Positions 17,427 to 26,678 are shown, numbered from the stretch's first letter. The stretch is DNA of 64,000 nucleotides from Mucilaginibacter sp. (GCA_031292485.1 JARLHA010000006.1:1-64000), one strand, 5' to 3'. The notes: generated from the letters alone by a model not told the origin. Numbers and translations are program-made.

Positions 17427-17428
17427 AA

Positions 17429-18928
17429 TCAAACGTACGTCGCCATAGCTTTCATCGCTTCATCTGTATTTACCTGCAGGCCCTTTGCCACGGCCATTCC
17501 GAGGCCGATGTCCGCCCTGAACCAGTGGCATAGTTGCCGGTTAATAATCAACTCGCGTTTTGGCCCGTCAATGCCGCTCATGGCGCCGGTGATGTTTTTG
17601 ATCAGCTCATGTTTTTCAGCATCGCTCATTAAGCGGTATAAATTGCCGGGCTGGGTGTAATGGTCATTTTCGCCTTCGGCATTGCGATCATACCAACCGG
17701 CCAAACCTGTTCCCAAATCCCATAATGGTTGTTTATAGTATTCATCAGCAACAATATCATCAAAGCTGTTAGGGTAATAATTCGCGGCTGAGCCATGATT
17801 TCCATCCACCCGCATCTGGCCGTCACGCTCATAGTTATTCACCGCAAAAGGGCACCTGTTTACCGGGATCTGCTCGTAATTAGCGCCAAGGCGATAACGA
17901 TGCGCATCCGGGTAGGATAACAAACGCCCCTGCAGCATTTTATCCGGCGAGTACCCGATACCATCTACCACATGCGCCGGCGCGAAAGCGGATTGCTCCA
18001 CATGGGCAAAGTAATTATCAGGGTTTTGATTTAACTCCAGCACGCCCACATCAATCAACGGAAAATCGCCATGCGGCCAAACTTTTGTCAGGTCGAAAGG
18101 GTTCCATTGATAGGTTTTGGCCTGTTCCTCTGTCATTACCTGTATTTTAAGGTTCCATTTGGGGAAATCACCGTTATCAATCGCATGCAGCAGGTCGTGC
18201 TGCGCAAAATCAGGATCTACACCACGCATCGCGCTGGCTTCTTCACCGGTAAAGTTTTTGATGCCCTGTTGTGTTTTAAAGTGAAATTTAACCCAATGAC
18301 GCTCGTTCTTCGCATTGATCATGGAGAAGGTATGGCTCCCGAAGCCATCCATATGCCGGTAGCCGTAAGGTGTGCCCCTGCCTGACATCAGGATGGTTAC
18401 CTGGTGCAAACTCTCCGGGTTTAACGACCAGAAATCCCACATCATCGTCGCGCTTTTGCAGTTGGTATACGGATCGCGCTTTTGGGTGTGGATAAAATCA
18501 CCAAACTTTTTCGGGTCCTTTATAAAAAACACCGGGGTATTGTTACCTACCAGGTCCCAGTTGCCTTCTTCAGTATAAAACTTCAATGCGAAACCCCGTG
18601 GATCGCGTTCTGTATCGGCAGAGCCTTTTTCGCCACCAACGGTTGAGAAACGGAGGAAAGTTTTGGTTTGCTTGCCAATTTGATTGAAAAGTTTGGCGCG
18701 CGTATATTTCGAAATATCATGTGTAACCGTAAAAGTACCGTAAGCGCCTGATCCTTTTGCATGCACAACCCTTTCGGGTATACGTTCCCGGTTAAAGTGG
18801 GCCATTTTTTCGTGCAGGATAAAGTCCTGCAGCAAAATTGGTCCGCGTGGCCCAACGGTCATTGAGTTTTCATTCTCGGTATACGGGATACCGGACGCAG
18901 TAGTCAATTTTTTTTTGTTCGTTTCCAT
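17429..18928 (-). CDS. katA: Catalase (monofunctional haem catalase)
   Basis: A 499-residue small-subunit catalase. The distal His is in IPERVVHAKG (about residues 51-60), the distal Asn region in the RDPRGFALKFYTEEGNWDLVGNN stretch (in two parts) and the proximal Tyr haem ligand in RLLSYPDAHRYRLG near 331-344. It decomposes hydrogen peroxide in the cytoplasm. No C-terminal flavodoxin-like domain, so it is the short type. It is divergent from oxyR, which most likely activates it. The 3' end abuts the heptad array. Confidence 0.96.
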   Translation of the reverse strand: METNKKKLTTASGIPYTENENSMTVGPRGPILLQDFILHEKMAHFNRERIPERVVHAKGSGAYGTFTVTHDISKYTRAKLFNQIGKQTKTFLRFSTVGGEKGSADTERDPRGFALKFYTEEGNWDLVGNNTPVFFIKDPKKFGDFIHTQKRDPYTNCKSATMMWDFWSLNPESLHQVTILMSGRGTPYGYRHMDGFGSHTFSMINAKNERHWVKFHFKTQQGIKNFTGEEASAMRGVDPDFAQHDLLHAIDNGDFPKWNLKIQVMTEEQAKTYQWNPFDLTKVWPHGDFPLIDVGVLELNQNPDNYFAHVEQSAFAPAHVVDGIGYSPDKMLQGRLLSYPDAHRYRLGANYEQIPVNRCPFAVNNYERDGQMRVDGNHGSAANYYPNSFDDIVADEYYKQPLWDLGTGLAGWYDRNAEGENDHYTQPGNLYRLMSDAEKHELIKNITGAMSGIDGPKRELIINRQLCHWFRADIGLGMAVAKGLQVNTDEAMKAMATYV

Positions 18929-19001
18929 AGAAGTTTATTTAAAATATAGTACGGTAAATTGCTGTTATGATTTACAGGATATTTTTGCAGATACCCGTTT
19001 C

Positions 19002-19084
19002 GCCTCACCCAATCCTCTCCAAAGGAGAGGGCTTAAAAAGAGCGCAGTTCAAGTCCTCTCCTTTGGAGAGGATTTAGGTGAGGC
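19002..19084. repeat. 83-bp palindromic repeat between katA and oxyR
   Basis: The arms GCCTCACCCAATCCTCTCC... and its near-complement ...GGATTTAGGTGAGGC span 83 bp, with nested palindromes CCTCTCCAAAGGAGAGG and CCTCTCCTTTGGAGAGG. It sits in the shared promoter region of katA and oxyR. Similar CCTCACC/GGAGAGG palindromes are known to recur in Bacteroidota intergenic DNA. Whether it affects the regulation of these genes is unknown. Confidence 0.75.
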
Positions 19085-19195
19085 TACTATTGCCCGACCA
19101 TCGGCGCTATTTCTTTTTAGACGATCAAACTTCAAAATAATTTTTTAATAGAAAAAATCAATAATTACTATATTTGAATAGATAAAAACTATTAT

Positions 19196-19307
19196 AGAGC
19201 CAAGAATAAAGAGCCAGGAACCAAGATGAAAGGCAAATAGAGTTAAACTCGGGTGTCTTTTTCTCATCTCCTGGTTCCTTGTCTTGATTCTTGGCTCTTG
19301 ACTCTAA
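19196..19307. repeat. 7-nt-period inverted array upstream of oxyR
   Basis: The left arm 19196-19230 reads AGAGCCA, AGAATAA, AGAGCCA, GGAACCA, AGATGAA; the right arm 19266-19307 reads ATCTCCT, GGTTCCT, TGTCTTG, ATTCTTG, GCTCTTG, ACTCTAA. The arms are mutually complementary in words. The right arm ends four bases before the oxyR ATG and takes the place where a ribosome-binding site would be. The words are close to those inside the 76-bp repeat at 7966-8258. Confidence 0.8.
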
Positions 19308-19311
19308 CAAT

Positions 19312-20247
19312 ATGACCATTACCCAGCTTGAATACGTTGTAGCCGTTGATACTTACAGGAGTTTTGTATTGGCGGCCGAAAAATGCTTTATTACCCAGCC
19401 TACGCTGAGCATGCAGATCCAGAAGCTTGAAGATACCCTGGGCGTAAAACTGTTCGACAGGAGTAAACAGCCGGTCGTCCCTACTGAGATCGGGAACGAA
19501 GTGATCGCCCAGGCCAGGATTCTTTTATCAGAGGCGGAAAAGATCAAAGAGATCATCACCGACAGGCAAAGAGAATTGTCGGGCGAGTTAAAGGTGGGCA
19601 TCATCCCCACCGTTGCTCCTTATATCCTGCCAAAAATATTGCACGGCTTTATCGAAAAATACCCGCAGGTAAAACTCATCGTGTCTGAACAAACCACCGA
19701 GCAGATCATCCAGCAACTGAAATTGGGGGTGATAGACTGCGGCATATTATCCACCCCGCTGCACGAAAGCAGCCTGACGGAAATCCCTGTTTTTTATGAA
19801 AACTTTGTGGCCTATGTGTCTAAAAACAGCAAGCTGTCCAAAAAGAAAAGCATCAGCCCGGAGGATATCGACATGGAAGAGATCTGGATATTGAACGAAG
19901 GCCATTGCATGCGCGAACAGGTGTTAAATATTTGCCAGCGCCGCAAGGCTACCCAGGGCTTTAAACATTTTGAGTATAACACCGGCAGCGTTGAGACGTT
20001 GAAACGCATGGTCGACCAAAATAATGGCGCCACTATTTTACCAGAATTAGCCTTATCAGAACTAACGGACAAACAGTTAGACAAGGTTCGGTATTTTAAG
20101 TCACCCGAACCGGCCCGCGAAGTGAGCGTGGTGATCCAGCGTAATTTTTTAAAGCGCCGGCTGATTGAGGCCCTTAAAAATGAGATCCTGGAGTTTTTGC
20201 CCAAACGGATGAAGAGCAAAAAGAAAAAAGAGGTGATGGATATTTGA
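19312..20247 (+). CDS. oxyR: Hydrogen peroxide-sensing LysR regulator OxyR
   Basis: A 311-residue LysR-type regulator. The N-terminal winged helix (MTITQLEYVVAVDTYRSFVL) has the family's typical helix-turn-helix. The effector domain contains the redox pair in GHCMREQVLNIC near residue 200, with two Cys separated by eight residues exactly as Cys199/Cys208 of E. coli OxyR. It should sense peroxide by disulfide formation and activate katA, which lies divergently. The ATG at 19312 is chosen; an upstream TTG would extend into the array. The tail is Lys-rich (KRMKSKKKKEV). Confidence 0.93.
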   Translation: MTITQLEYVVAVDTYRSFVLAAEKCFITQPTLSMQIQKLEDTLGVKLFDRSKQPVVPTEIGNEVIAQARILLSEAEKIKEIITDRQRELSGELKVGIIPTVAPYILPKILHGFIEKYPQVKLIVSEQTTEQIIQQLKLGVIDCGILSTPLHESSLTEIPVFYENFVAYVSKNSKLSKKKSISPEDIDMEEIWILNEGHCMREQVLNICQRRKATQGFKHFEYNTGSVETLKRMVDQNNGATILPELALSELTDKQLDKVRYFKSPEPAREVSVVIQRNFLKRRLIEALKNEILEFLPKRMKSKKKKEVMDI

Positions 20248-20353
20248 GGAGGTCCGAAAGTCGGGTAATACATTGCCTGCAAAAAATAAAATTAAGATTT
20301 GCCAATAAGTGGGGAATGATTTAAGTTTATAAAAACAATCCCCTCATCAGCTG

Positions 20354-20809
20354 ATGCAAACCAACGAAGAAAACCTGGCTCCCGGAGAAACCAAAATATA
20401 TTATTCGACAAAAAAAACCATCCGCGGCATGCGCGTTGTCCTGGTTTTCATGGCCGTAGGTATTTTGTTGCCCATTGTCTTTTCTGGCGCAGGATGGGCC
20501 TGGTATTTTGGGGTATTGATTATCATTGCTTCCACTTTAATTGGACGAAGTATTTATAAATATTACTGTAACAAGCAACCGCAAATCATCGTCAACACAA
20601 AAGGAATACAGACGACCACTGTCCCTTTCATCGCATGGAAAGACATTAAAGGCGAAGATGTAGTGGAAATAAATGAAGGTAAAACAAAGGGTCATTATTT
20701 AATTTATGACTATCCTTATGGGCATGCGAAACACACCCTATCCTTCCTGGATACTGACCAGCGCGCCTTGTCAGACATTTTAAAAATGTACCGTGATCAA
20801 AGCCGGTAG
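20354..20809 (+). CDS. Small membrane protein, STM3941-like
   Basis: A 151-residue protein: a polar N-terminus, two adjacent membrane helices (about residues 26-44 and 47-65, VVLVFMAVGILLPIVF and FGVLIIIASTLIG) and a cytosolic C-terminal domain with PQIIVNTKGIQTTTVPFIAW and a final helix. The organisation, including the KGI...W beta-hairpin, resembles the STM3941/PH-like small membrane proteins, whose function is unknown. It stands alone between oxyR and the MBL gene. Confidence 0.55.
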   Translation: MQTNEENLAPGETKIYYSTKKTIRGMRVVLVFMAVGILLPIVFSGAGWAWYFGVLIIIASTLIGRSIYKYYCNKQPQIIVNTKGIQTTTVPFIAWKDIKGEDVVEINEGKTKGHYLIYDYPYGHAKHTLSFLDTDQRALSDILKMYRDQSR

Positions 20810-20989
20810 CCGAAACACACCACCTCAAAAAGTCAATATTGTCCTTTGCAAATCAATATTTACCCATCAAAGTGCGCTGCATCATAAAAAAGCTGAAATC
20901 GAACATCCGAAACGGCGAAGCCCTCTTGAACACCATTGAAAATAAACAATCGTGAAAATTCCGAAATTAAAAAACCGTATTTTTACGCC

Positions 20990-21628
20990 ATGGCACAAAT
21001 TCAATCATTTACCAATAACCCGTACCAGGAAAACACTTATATTTTATATGATGAAAGCGGCGAGTGCGCCATCATCGACCCCGGCATGGATAACGCCAGG
21101 GAACAAAACGCGGTGGTAAATTTCATCAGGGATAACAATTTGAAGCCTGTTCTACTGCTGAATACCCATTGCCATATCGATCATGTGCTGGGCAATAAAT
21201 TTATTTTTGATCAATATGGCTTAAAACCGAAATTTCATATTGGTGAACTTCCGGTTTTGGAAGCTGTAGTGGCCTATGCGCCGATGATGGGCATCCGGTA
21301 TGAAGTATCGCCGGTACCTGATGAATACCTGCCCGAAACCGGGACTATAAAATTCGGCAATACCGAACTTCAGTTGATCTTCGCGCCGGGCCATTCACCG
21401 GCACATCTTTGTTTTTATGATAAAGAAGGCAATCAGTTGGTTGGCGGCGACGTTTTATTCATGGGAAGCATCGGCCGGACAGACTTGCCCGGCGGCAATT
21501 TTAGCCAGCTGATGGATAATATCGAACATAAACTGTTTACTTTGCCTGATGATTGCACGGTTTACCCCGGCCATGGCCCAAAAACAACCATCGGATACGA
21601 AAAACAAACCAACCCTTTTTTAACTTAA
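20990..21628 (+). CDS. MBL-fold metallo-hydrolase (glyoxalase II-like)
   Basis: A 212-residue metallo-beta-lactamase-fold hydrolase with the zinc motif THCHIDH near residues 62-68, a second His in FAPGHSPAHL near 137-146, the bridging Asp in LVGGDVLF near 157-164 and a distal His in YPGHGPKT near 196-203. It is of the short YcbL/hydroxyacylglutathione-hydrolase type; the thioester substrate cannot be inferred. The ATG at 20990 (MAQIQSF) is chosen since the 18 upstream codons are charged and unlike the family. Confidence 0.85.
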   Translation: MAQIQSFTNNPYQENTYILYDESGECAIIDPGMDNAREQNAVVNFIRDNNLKPVLLLNTHCHIDHVLGNKFIFDQYGLKPKFHIGELPVLEAVVAYAPMMGIRYEVSPVPDEYLPETGTIKFGNTELQLIFAPGHSPAHLCFYDKEGNQLVGGDVLFMGSIGRTDLPGGNFSQLMDNIEHKLFTLPDDCTVYPGHGPKTTIGYEKQTNPFLT

Positions 21629-21650
21629 TAGAACAATCGCCCGCATTCAC

Positions 21651-21690
21651 AACTCACTAATTCACTAATTCACCAACTCAATAATTGAAT
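21651..21690. repeat. 8-nt-period array (AAnTCAnn x5) overlapping a start codon
   Basis: Five octads: AACTCACT, AATTCACT, AATTCACC, AACTCAAT, AATTGAAT. The TTG start of the permease gene at 21685 lies inside the last octad, so the array forms the entire translation initiation region. Confidence 0.8.
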
Positions 21691-22911
21691 ACCTCCGTTT
21701 ACATAGCCAAAAGATACCTGTTTTCACGGAAGAAGGTGCATGCTATTAACATCATTTCGGGCATTTCCATGGTGGGCGTTTTAATCGGCAGCGCAGCCCT
21801 GGTGATCATATTATCGGTATTCAATGGTTTCGAAGTAACTATTTTAAATTTATACGGCAATTTTTGCCCGGAAATAAAAATTGAACCCCGCCTGGGCAAA
21901 ACCTTTAACCCGGATGTGCCCTATTTTAATAACCTGCGTAAGGACCCGCGGATCTTTTCCTTCACCCCCGTGCTCCAGGAAAAAGCGATGATAAAATATG
22001 ATAACAAGTCGTTTATCGGAACAATTAAAGGCGTGGGCCGTGATTTTTTAAAAAACCCGCTGATCGACAGCACGATACAAAGCGGGGCCTTTATCTTAAA
22101 ATCCGCCGGCCAGCAATATGCCGTTTTAGGTGCAGAAGTTGAAAACAGCCTTGGGGTAAATGTAAAAGACCGGTTTTCCACCATCGAAATATATGCCCCG
22201 CGCAGGCAGGCAGGCAGCAGTACCGACCCACTGAGCGAGTTTGTTGTTCGCCCGATTACCCCCGCAGGGGTTTTTGAGGTGGGCCAGGATTTTGATGACA
22301 TGGTGGTAACCACTATTGAGTTTACCCGTGAATTGCTTGACCAGCCGCAAAATGTATCCTCACTTGAGATCAACTACAAAAAGGGCACCGACCTGGATGC
22401 CGTGCAACAGGACATTCAGGATAAAATCGGCAAGGAGTTCTCCGTAAAAAACCGGCGCCAACAAAACACAGAATTATATAAAACATTAAACTACGAACGC
22501 TGGTTTATTTTTATGATATTAACTTTTGTGTTAATTATTGCTATATTTAATATTATTGGCTCGTTAACGATGCTGGTGATCGATAAAAGAAAAGATATTG
22601 CTATTTTAACCAGCCTTGGCGCTAATAAACAACTGATACAGGGTATTTTTTTTATTGAAGGGATGATGATAACGATAACCGGCTGTATAACAGGTATAGT
22701 TTTAGGGCTGGGATTTTGTATATTGCAGCAACGGTTTGGTTTGGTAAAAATGGGGTCGAAAATGTCAATGATCGATGCCTACCCGATATCACTGCGGTTA
22801 AGTGATTTTGTGCTTGTGTTTTTTACAGTTAGCTTTATCGCCGTTATTGCTTCAGGAATAAGCGCCCGGTTAAGTATTAAGGGGCTTACTGATATCAAAC
22901 AGGATTTATAA
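21685..22911 (+). CDS. FtsX-like permease (LolE/LolC-type)
   Basis: A 408-residue protein with one N-terminal membrane helix (about 20-45, ISMVGVLIGSAALVIILSVF), a large periplasmic domain and three C-terminal helices (about 272-295, 320-345, 370-395). This is the MacB/FtsX architecture; the N-terminal IAKRYLFSRKKVHAINIIS matches LolC/LolE-type permeases of lipoprotein-release ABC transporters. No ATPase subunit is adjacent, as is common in Bacteroidota. The start is TTG at 21685, embedded in an octad array. The NlpE-like lipoprotein gene follows after 9 bp. Confidence 0.85.
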   Translation: MNTSVYIAKRYLFSRKKVHAINIISGISMVGVLIGSAALVIILSVFNGFEVTILNLYGNFCPEIKIEPRLGKTFNPDVPYFNNLRKDPRIFSFTPVLQEKAMIKYDNKSFIGTIKGVGRDFLKNPLIDSTIQSGAFILKSAGQQYAVLGAEVENSLGVNVKDRFSTIEIYAPRRQAGSSTDPLSEFVVRPITPAGVFEVGQDFDDMVVTTIEFTRELLDQPQNVSSLEINYKKGTDLDAVQQDIQDKIGKEFSVKNRRQQNTELYKTLNYERWFIFMILTFVLIIAIFNIIGSLTMLVIDKRKDIAILTSLGANKQLIQGIFFIEGMMITITGCITGIVLGLGFCILQQRFGLVKMGSKMSMIDAYPISLRLSDFVLVFFTVSFIAVIASGISARLSIKGLTDIKQDL

Positions 22912-22920
22912 TTTTATGGG

Positions 22921-23286
22921 ATGAGGCTACGTGTTGCTACATATTTGATTCTGACACTTTTAACCGGGATAGTTGCGTGCAACCGACATCCCAATAAACC
23001 GCCTGCTGTAGTTTACAAGGGCGTTTATAGCTTTGGCCCCGAAGTAAAATCATTTAAGGATTGCGACAGCGGCCAGGAGTTTTGGGTTACGGACAGTTCA
23101 AAACAACTGGAATTAAAATATTCGCAGTTAAACTTCGAGAAGCCTTACGTTCCTGTATATGTTGAAGTGGAGGGAGACAAAATCCGCTCAGATAAAGATG
23201 GCCTGGGGTCTGAATTTGACAGTACACTGGTTGTAAAAAAGTTAATAAAAATCACAAAAGAGATACCGCAGGATATGTGCAACTGA
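22921..23286 (+). CDS. Small NlpE-like lipoprotein
   Basis: A 121-residue protein with a lipoprotein signal (LILTLLTGIVAC, Cys at residue 20). The mature domain YKGVYSFGPEVKSFKDCDSG, then FWVTDS...LELKYSQL and PVYVEVEGDKI resembles the OB-like domain of NlpE, including the paired strands and an internal Cys with a C-terminal Cys (DMCN), which could form a disulfide. Function here is unproven. It follows the FtsX-like gene closely and may depend on it for release. Confidence 0.6.
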   Translation: MRLRVATYLILTLLTGIVACNRHPNKPPAVVYKGVYSFGPEVKSFKDCDSGQEFWVTDSSKQLELKYSQLNFEKPYVPVYVEVEGDKIRSDKDGLGSEFDSTLVVKKLIKITKEIPQDMCN

Positions 23287-23290
23287 GGTA

Positions 23291-23379
23291 AAAGCTGAGA
23301 GGCGAAAGCCGAAAGCTAAAAAATAACTAACACAATAATTTGAATAATAAACAGCTTTATGCTTTTAGCTTTCAGCAAT
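23291..23379. repeat. 7-nt-period inverted array between lipoprotein and rbfA
   Basis: The left arm 23291-23318 reads AAAGCTG, AGAGGCG, AAAGCCG, AAAGCTA; the right arm 23352-23379 reads CAGCTTT, ATGCTTT, TAGCTTT, CAGCAAT. The arms pair as a hairpin. The array starts four bases after the lipoprotein stop and ends six bases before the rbfA ATG. The same words recur at 27540-27613. Confidence 0.85.
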
Positions 23380-23385
23380 AAAAAA

Positions 23386-23757
23386 ATGGAATCGAAGAGA
23401 CAGCAAAAATTTGCAGGAGTAATACAGGAGGACCTTGCCGCTATTTTTCAGCGCGAAGGCATTAATTATTTACCAAATACACTAATCACCATAACCAAAG
23501 TGCGGGTTACCCCCGACCTGGCTATCGCCAGGGTGTTTTTGAGTTTTTTTAATAACACTAATGCTCAGCTTGCCTTGCAAACCATCAAATCGCATGGCAA
23601 TGAGATACGGTATAAGCTGGGTGCACGTATAAAAGACCAGGTTAGGGTAATTCCCCAACTGGAGTTTTTTATTGATGATACCAGCGAATACGTTGAGCGT
23701 ATGGATAAAATTTTTGATAAGATAAGTAAAGAAGACCGTCAACCCGAAACTGAATAA
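23386..23757 (+). CDS. rbfA: Ribosome-binding factor A
   Basis: A 123-residue RbfA: ESKRQQKFAGVIQEDLAAIF, ITITKVRVTPDLAIARVFLS and RVIPQLEFFIDDTSEYVERM are the family's KH-type strands and helices. It aids 16S rRNA maturation in the 30S subunit, notably in the cold. The ATG at 23386 is used; an earlier in-frame ATG at 23359 lies inside the heptad array. An M23 peptidase gene follows after 8 bp. Confidence 0.92.
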   Translation: MESKRQQKFAGVIQEDLAAIFQREGINYLPNTLITITKVRVTPDLAIARVFLSFFNNTNAQLALQTIKSHGNEIRYKLGARIKDQVRVIPQLEFFIDDTSEYVERMDKIFDKISKEDRQPETE

Positions 23758-23765
23758 AGATAAAA

Positions 23766-24470
23766 ATGAGCGCTTCTGTACAGTTAGCAACTTTTGTAAA
23801 AACACACCCTGATACCGTCGGCCGCCTGGTTGATTTTAACCCGGTAAAGGATAAACTATATCAATTTGACCTTACCATTGGCAACAAAGAACTTGATGCG
23901 GCAACCATTGCCGATCATGCAAAATTTGGCAAATGGGTAAACAACAAGCTGGAGGCTACCGGTGCTAAATATGGTATCGGCGGCTATATGGAGAACCGGA
24001 ATATTTATGCCCACAGCCCCTTATTTAACAGCGGAGACGTGCAGCGCAGGCATCACCTTGGCGTTGATATATGGGGAAAAGCGGGCATGCCCGTTTACAG
24101 CCCTTTAAAAGGGAAAATACATAGTTTTAAGGACAATAATAATTTAGGTGATTACGGCCCTACCATCATTATAGAACATAACCTGGATGGGCTGAAATTA
24201 CATTCGCTTTACGGGCACCTGAGCCGTGCCAGCCTTGAAAACCTGAAGGTAGGGCAAAAGGTTATTGCCGGACAGCGGATTGCAACATTAGGAGATGATA
24301 ACGAAAACGGACACTGGCCGCCGCACCTGCACTTCCAGCTGATATTTGATATGGAAGGAAAGGAAGGCGACTACCCGGGCGTATGCAGTTTGGATGAAAA
24401 AGAAAAGTATCGCAAAAACATCCCTAACCCGCAGTTGATCCTGCAATTCCCAAAAGCGGTGAACGCTTAG
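23766..24470 (+). CDS. M23 family metallopeptidase
   Basis: A 234-residue protein with the LytM signature: HHLGVDIWGKAG (first His and Asp zinc ligands, near residues 94-105), SLYGHLSRASL near 146-156 and the HLHFQ motif near 189-193. There is no recognisable signal peptide, which is unusual for a cell-wall peptidase, so it may act in the cytoplasm or be exported by another route. It follows rbfA by 8 bp, possibly one transcript. Confidence 0.82.
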   Translation: MSASVQLATFVKTHPDTVGRLVDFNPVKDKLYQFDLTIGNKELDAATIADHAKFGKWVNNKLEATGAKYGIGGYMENRNIYAHSPLFNSGDVQRRHHLGVDIWGKAGMPVYSPLKGKIHSFKDNNNLGDYGPTIIIEHNLDGLKLHSLYGHLSRASLENLKVGQKVIAGQRIATLGDDNENGHWPPHLHFQLIFDMEGKEGDYPGVCSLDEKEKYRKNIPNPQLILQFPKAVNA

Positions 24471-24491
24471 AAACTTAATATCCAACACATG

Positions 24492-24575
24492 CAACTCTGT
24501 GAACTTCGTGCCTTCTTTGTGCCCTTTGTGTTAAAAAATTAACCGAAAGCACTAAGAAGGCGCCGGAGATGCAAA
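24492..24575. repeat. Imperfect inverted repeat, CTTnGTGnC words
   Basis: The left side (CTCTGTGAACTTCGTGCC, CTTTGTGCCCTTTGTGTTA) and the right side (TTAACCGAAAGCACTAAGAA...GATGCAAAG) are complementary with mismatches. The word spacing is about 8-9 nt, so it resembles the other short-period arrays but is more decayed. It lies in the 230-bp gap after the M23 gene; nothing else is seen in that gap. Confidence 0.55.
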
Positions 24576-24702
24576 GATTTTAGCTGCCATAAATCTCCTG
24601 TTTTCGCAACCACAAAACCCACCGCCCCCATTTTATTGAAAAAATAAATATATTTAGAGAAGAAATAATAGCCCAAAGCATTTCATCCCTAATAATATTT
24701 AA

Positions 24703-26028
24703 ATGAGCGGATCCGAACCCGGCAAAATTGGCTTATGGGCCAGTACTTCACTGGTAGTTGGTAACATGATCGGCGCGGGCATTTTTCTGGTGCCGGCTGC
24801 GATGGCGTCCTACGGCAGTATCAGTTTGCTGGGCTGGCTGTTTTCGGGGATCGGTACGTTTTTCCTGGCAAAGGTTTTCGCAAACCTGAGTAAAATGCTG
24901 CCAACTGCAACCGGGGGGCCATATGCCTATACCCACCACGCTTTTGGCGATTTTGCCGGCTTCCTGGTAGCCTGGGGCTACTGGCTGTCAAATGTTTGCT
25001 CCCTGGCAGCGGTAGCCATCTCGCTGATAAGCGCATTGAGTACTTTTTTCCCGGTTTTGGATAAAAGCGCGTCAGCGGCAATCATTACGGGCTTATGTTT
25101 TATATGGCTGGTAACCTGGCTCAACAACCGGGGCATTAAAACCTCGGGTAATGTACAGCTCATCACTACTGTTGCCAAGTTATTGCCGTTGGTTGTTATT
25201 GCCATTGGGGGCCTGTTTTTTATCAGGCTGCAAAATTTCCATCCTTTTAACAGCAGCGGCAAATCTGTGTTTGAGGGAATCTCTGCCACCGCCGCCATTA
25301 CTATGTATTCTTTTTTGGGGATCGAATGCGCCTCCATACCGGCAGGAAGTGTTGAAAATCCCGAAAAAACGATCTCCCGGGCCACCATGCTCGGCTTAGC
25401 AATAACGGCCCTTGTCTATATTTTAGGAAGCATGAGCATTATGGGCATTATCCCCCAAAAAGCTTTAATGCATTCTGTTACCCCCTATGCCGATGCAGCA
25501 GTAATTATGTTTGGCAGCAGTGCCCGCTATTGGGCAAGCGCCGGTGTTGCCATCGCCGCGTTTGGTGCGTTAAACGGATGGACGCTGGTTCAGGGGCAAT
25601 TCCCTTACGCGGTATCAAAAGACAAGCTATTCCCTGGCTTTTTTAGCCGTTTAAATAAAAACAGCGCGCCGTATGCGGCTATCATCGTCAACAGTATTTT
25701 TGTCTCCCTGTTTATGGTGATGAATTTCACCAAAGGGCTGGTGGAACAATTTAAATTCCTGATCCTATTAACCACATTAACCACCCTGGTGCCGTACCTT
25801 TTTTGTGCCGCGGGGTATATCATCATCAAATTAGATAAAAAATACCTGCAAAGCGGCGGTTGGGTATCAGCGATCTTTATCGGCACCATGGCTTTCGCGT
25901 ATTCGTTATGGGCTGTTGCCGGCTCGGGCCAGGATACCGTTTATTATGGTTTTTTACTGCTGATGGCCGGCATCCCTTTTTATGTATGGAGCGTGTACAA
26001 AAAAAACGCTGCCACCAATAGCCATTAA
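24703..26028 (+). CDS. APC-family amino acid permease (AdiC/ArcD-like)
   Basis: A 441-residue protein with about 12 membrane helices. The first helix has the APC signature GNMIGAGIFLVPAAMASYG (about residues 22-40); ATGGPYAYTHHAFGDFAGF follows near 69-87 and FLGIECASIPAGSVENP near 204-220, as in arginine:agmatine or basic amino-acid antiporters. It should exchange amino acids across the inner membrane. It is the left-most gene of a group that includes isoaspartyl peptidase, cyanophycinase and cyanophycin synthetase, which makes Arg or Asp attractive substrates (inference). Confidence 0.82.
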   Translation: MSGSEPGKIGLWASTSLVVGNMIGAGIFLVPAAMASYGSISLLGWLFSGIGTFFLAKVFANLSKMLPTATGGPYAYTHHAFGDFAGFLVAWGYWLSNVCSLAAVAISLISALSTFFPVLDKSASAAIITGLCFIWLVTWLNNRGIKTSGNVQLITTVAKLLPLVVIAIGGLFFIRLQNFHPFNSSGKSVFEGISATAAITMYSFLGIECASIPAGSVENPEKTISRATMLGLAITALVYILGSMSIMGIIPQKALMHSVTPYADAAVIMFGSSARYWASAGVAIAAFGALNGWTLVQGQFPYAVSKDKLFPGFFSRLNKNSAPYAAIIVNSIFVSLFMVMNFTKGLVEQFKFLILLTTLTTLVPYLFCAAGYIIIKLDKKYLQSGGWVSAIFIGTMAFAYSLWAVAGSGQDTVYYGFLLLMAGIPFYVWSVYKKNAATNSH

Positions 26029-26154
26029 GGCTGCAAACCGCCTTTTCTTTCCGCAAATTACGGTTCCTCATGCATATTAAAATTGTTACACAATTAACAC
26101 TTTACAAACAGTGGTTTTGCATGTTTAACCAATATATATCAAACCAAATCAAAC

Positions 26155-26661
26155 ATGAAAAATCTTACCGTTATCACCCTTTTATTGCTGCTTTCAACCA
26201 TCGTGGTTAAAGCGCAGAAAGTACAAAAAGCACAACCCGACAGTATTATCAGGGTCATCCCTGTTGGCGAAGGGAGGTACACATCCTTTCTGTATACCAT
26301 CGGTGGCAAACTGCAAACGCGCGAGGATGTTGCCATCAGGTTAATGGCCTATGCCCCGTCGGCTACGGAATACAGCGCAGCTAAAAACAATATTACATGG
26401 ACTTATATTTCAGTTGCCGGCGCTGCAATTTCAGGCCTTGCCGCAACTATTGAATTTGCCAATAATAATAAAAATGCGGGCGCCACAACAGCCATTATAA
26501 ACGGCCAGGCTTCCATCATTTACCAGCATCATAGTTTAACGGGAGCATATGTTTTTACAGGACTTGCATCGGCATTTCTGGTTTCGTCAATCGTTCATTT
26601 TACCAAAGCTGCGTTTCATGCCAATAAGGCATTAAAGGTGTATAACCAACAGTTTGAGTAA
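26155..26661 (+). CDS. Hypothetical exported membrane protein
   Basis: A 168-residue protein with a signal peptide (MKNLTVITLLLLLSTIVVKA, cleavage before QKVQK) and two further hydrophobic segments (about residues 78-98 and 125-148), the second following a SIIYQHHSLTGAY stretch. No family recognised. It lies between the permease and the convergent isoaspartyl peptidase gene. Confidence 0.6.
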   Translation: MKNLTVITLLLLLSTIVVKAQKVQKAQPDSIIRVIPVGEGRYTSFLYTIGGKLQTREDVAIRLMAYAPSATEYSAAKNNITWTYISVAGAAISGLAATIEFANNNKNAGATTAIINGQASIIYQHHSLTGAYVFTGLASAFLVSSIVHFTKAAFHANKALKVYNQQFE

Positions 26662-26678
26662 ATCAAGAATAGCAGAAT

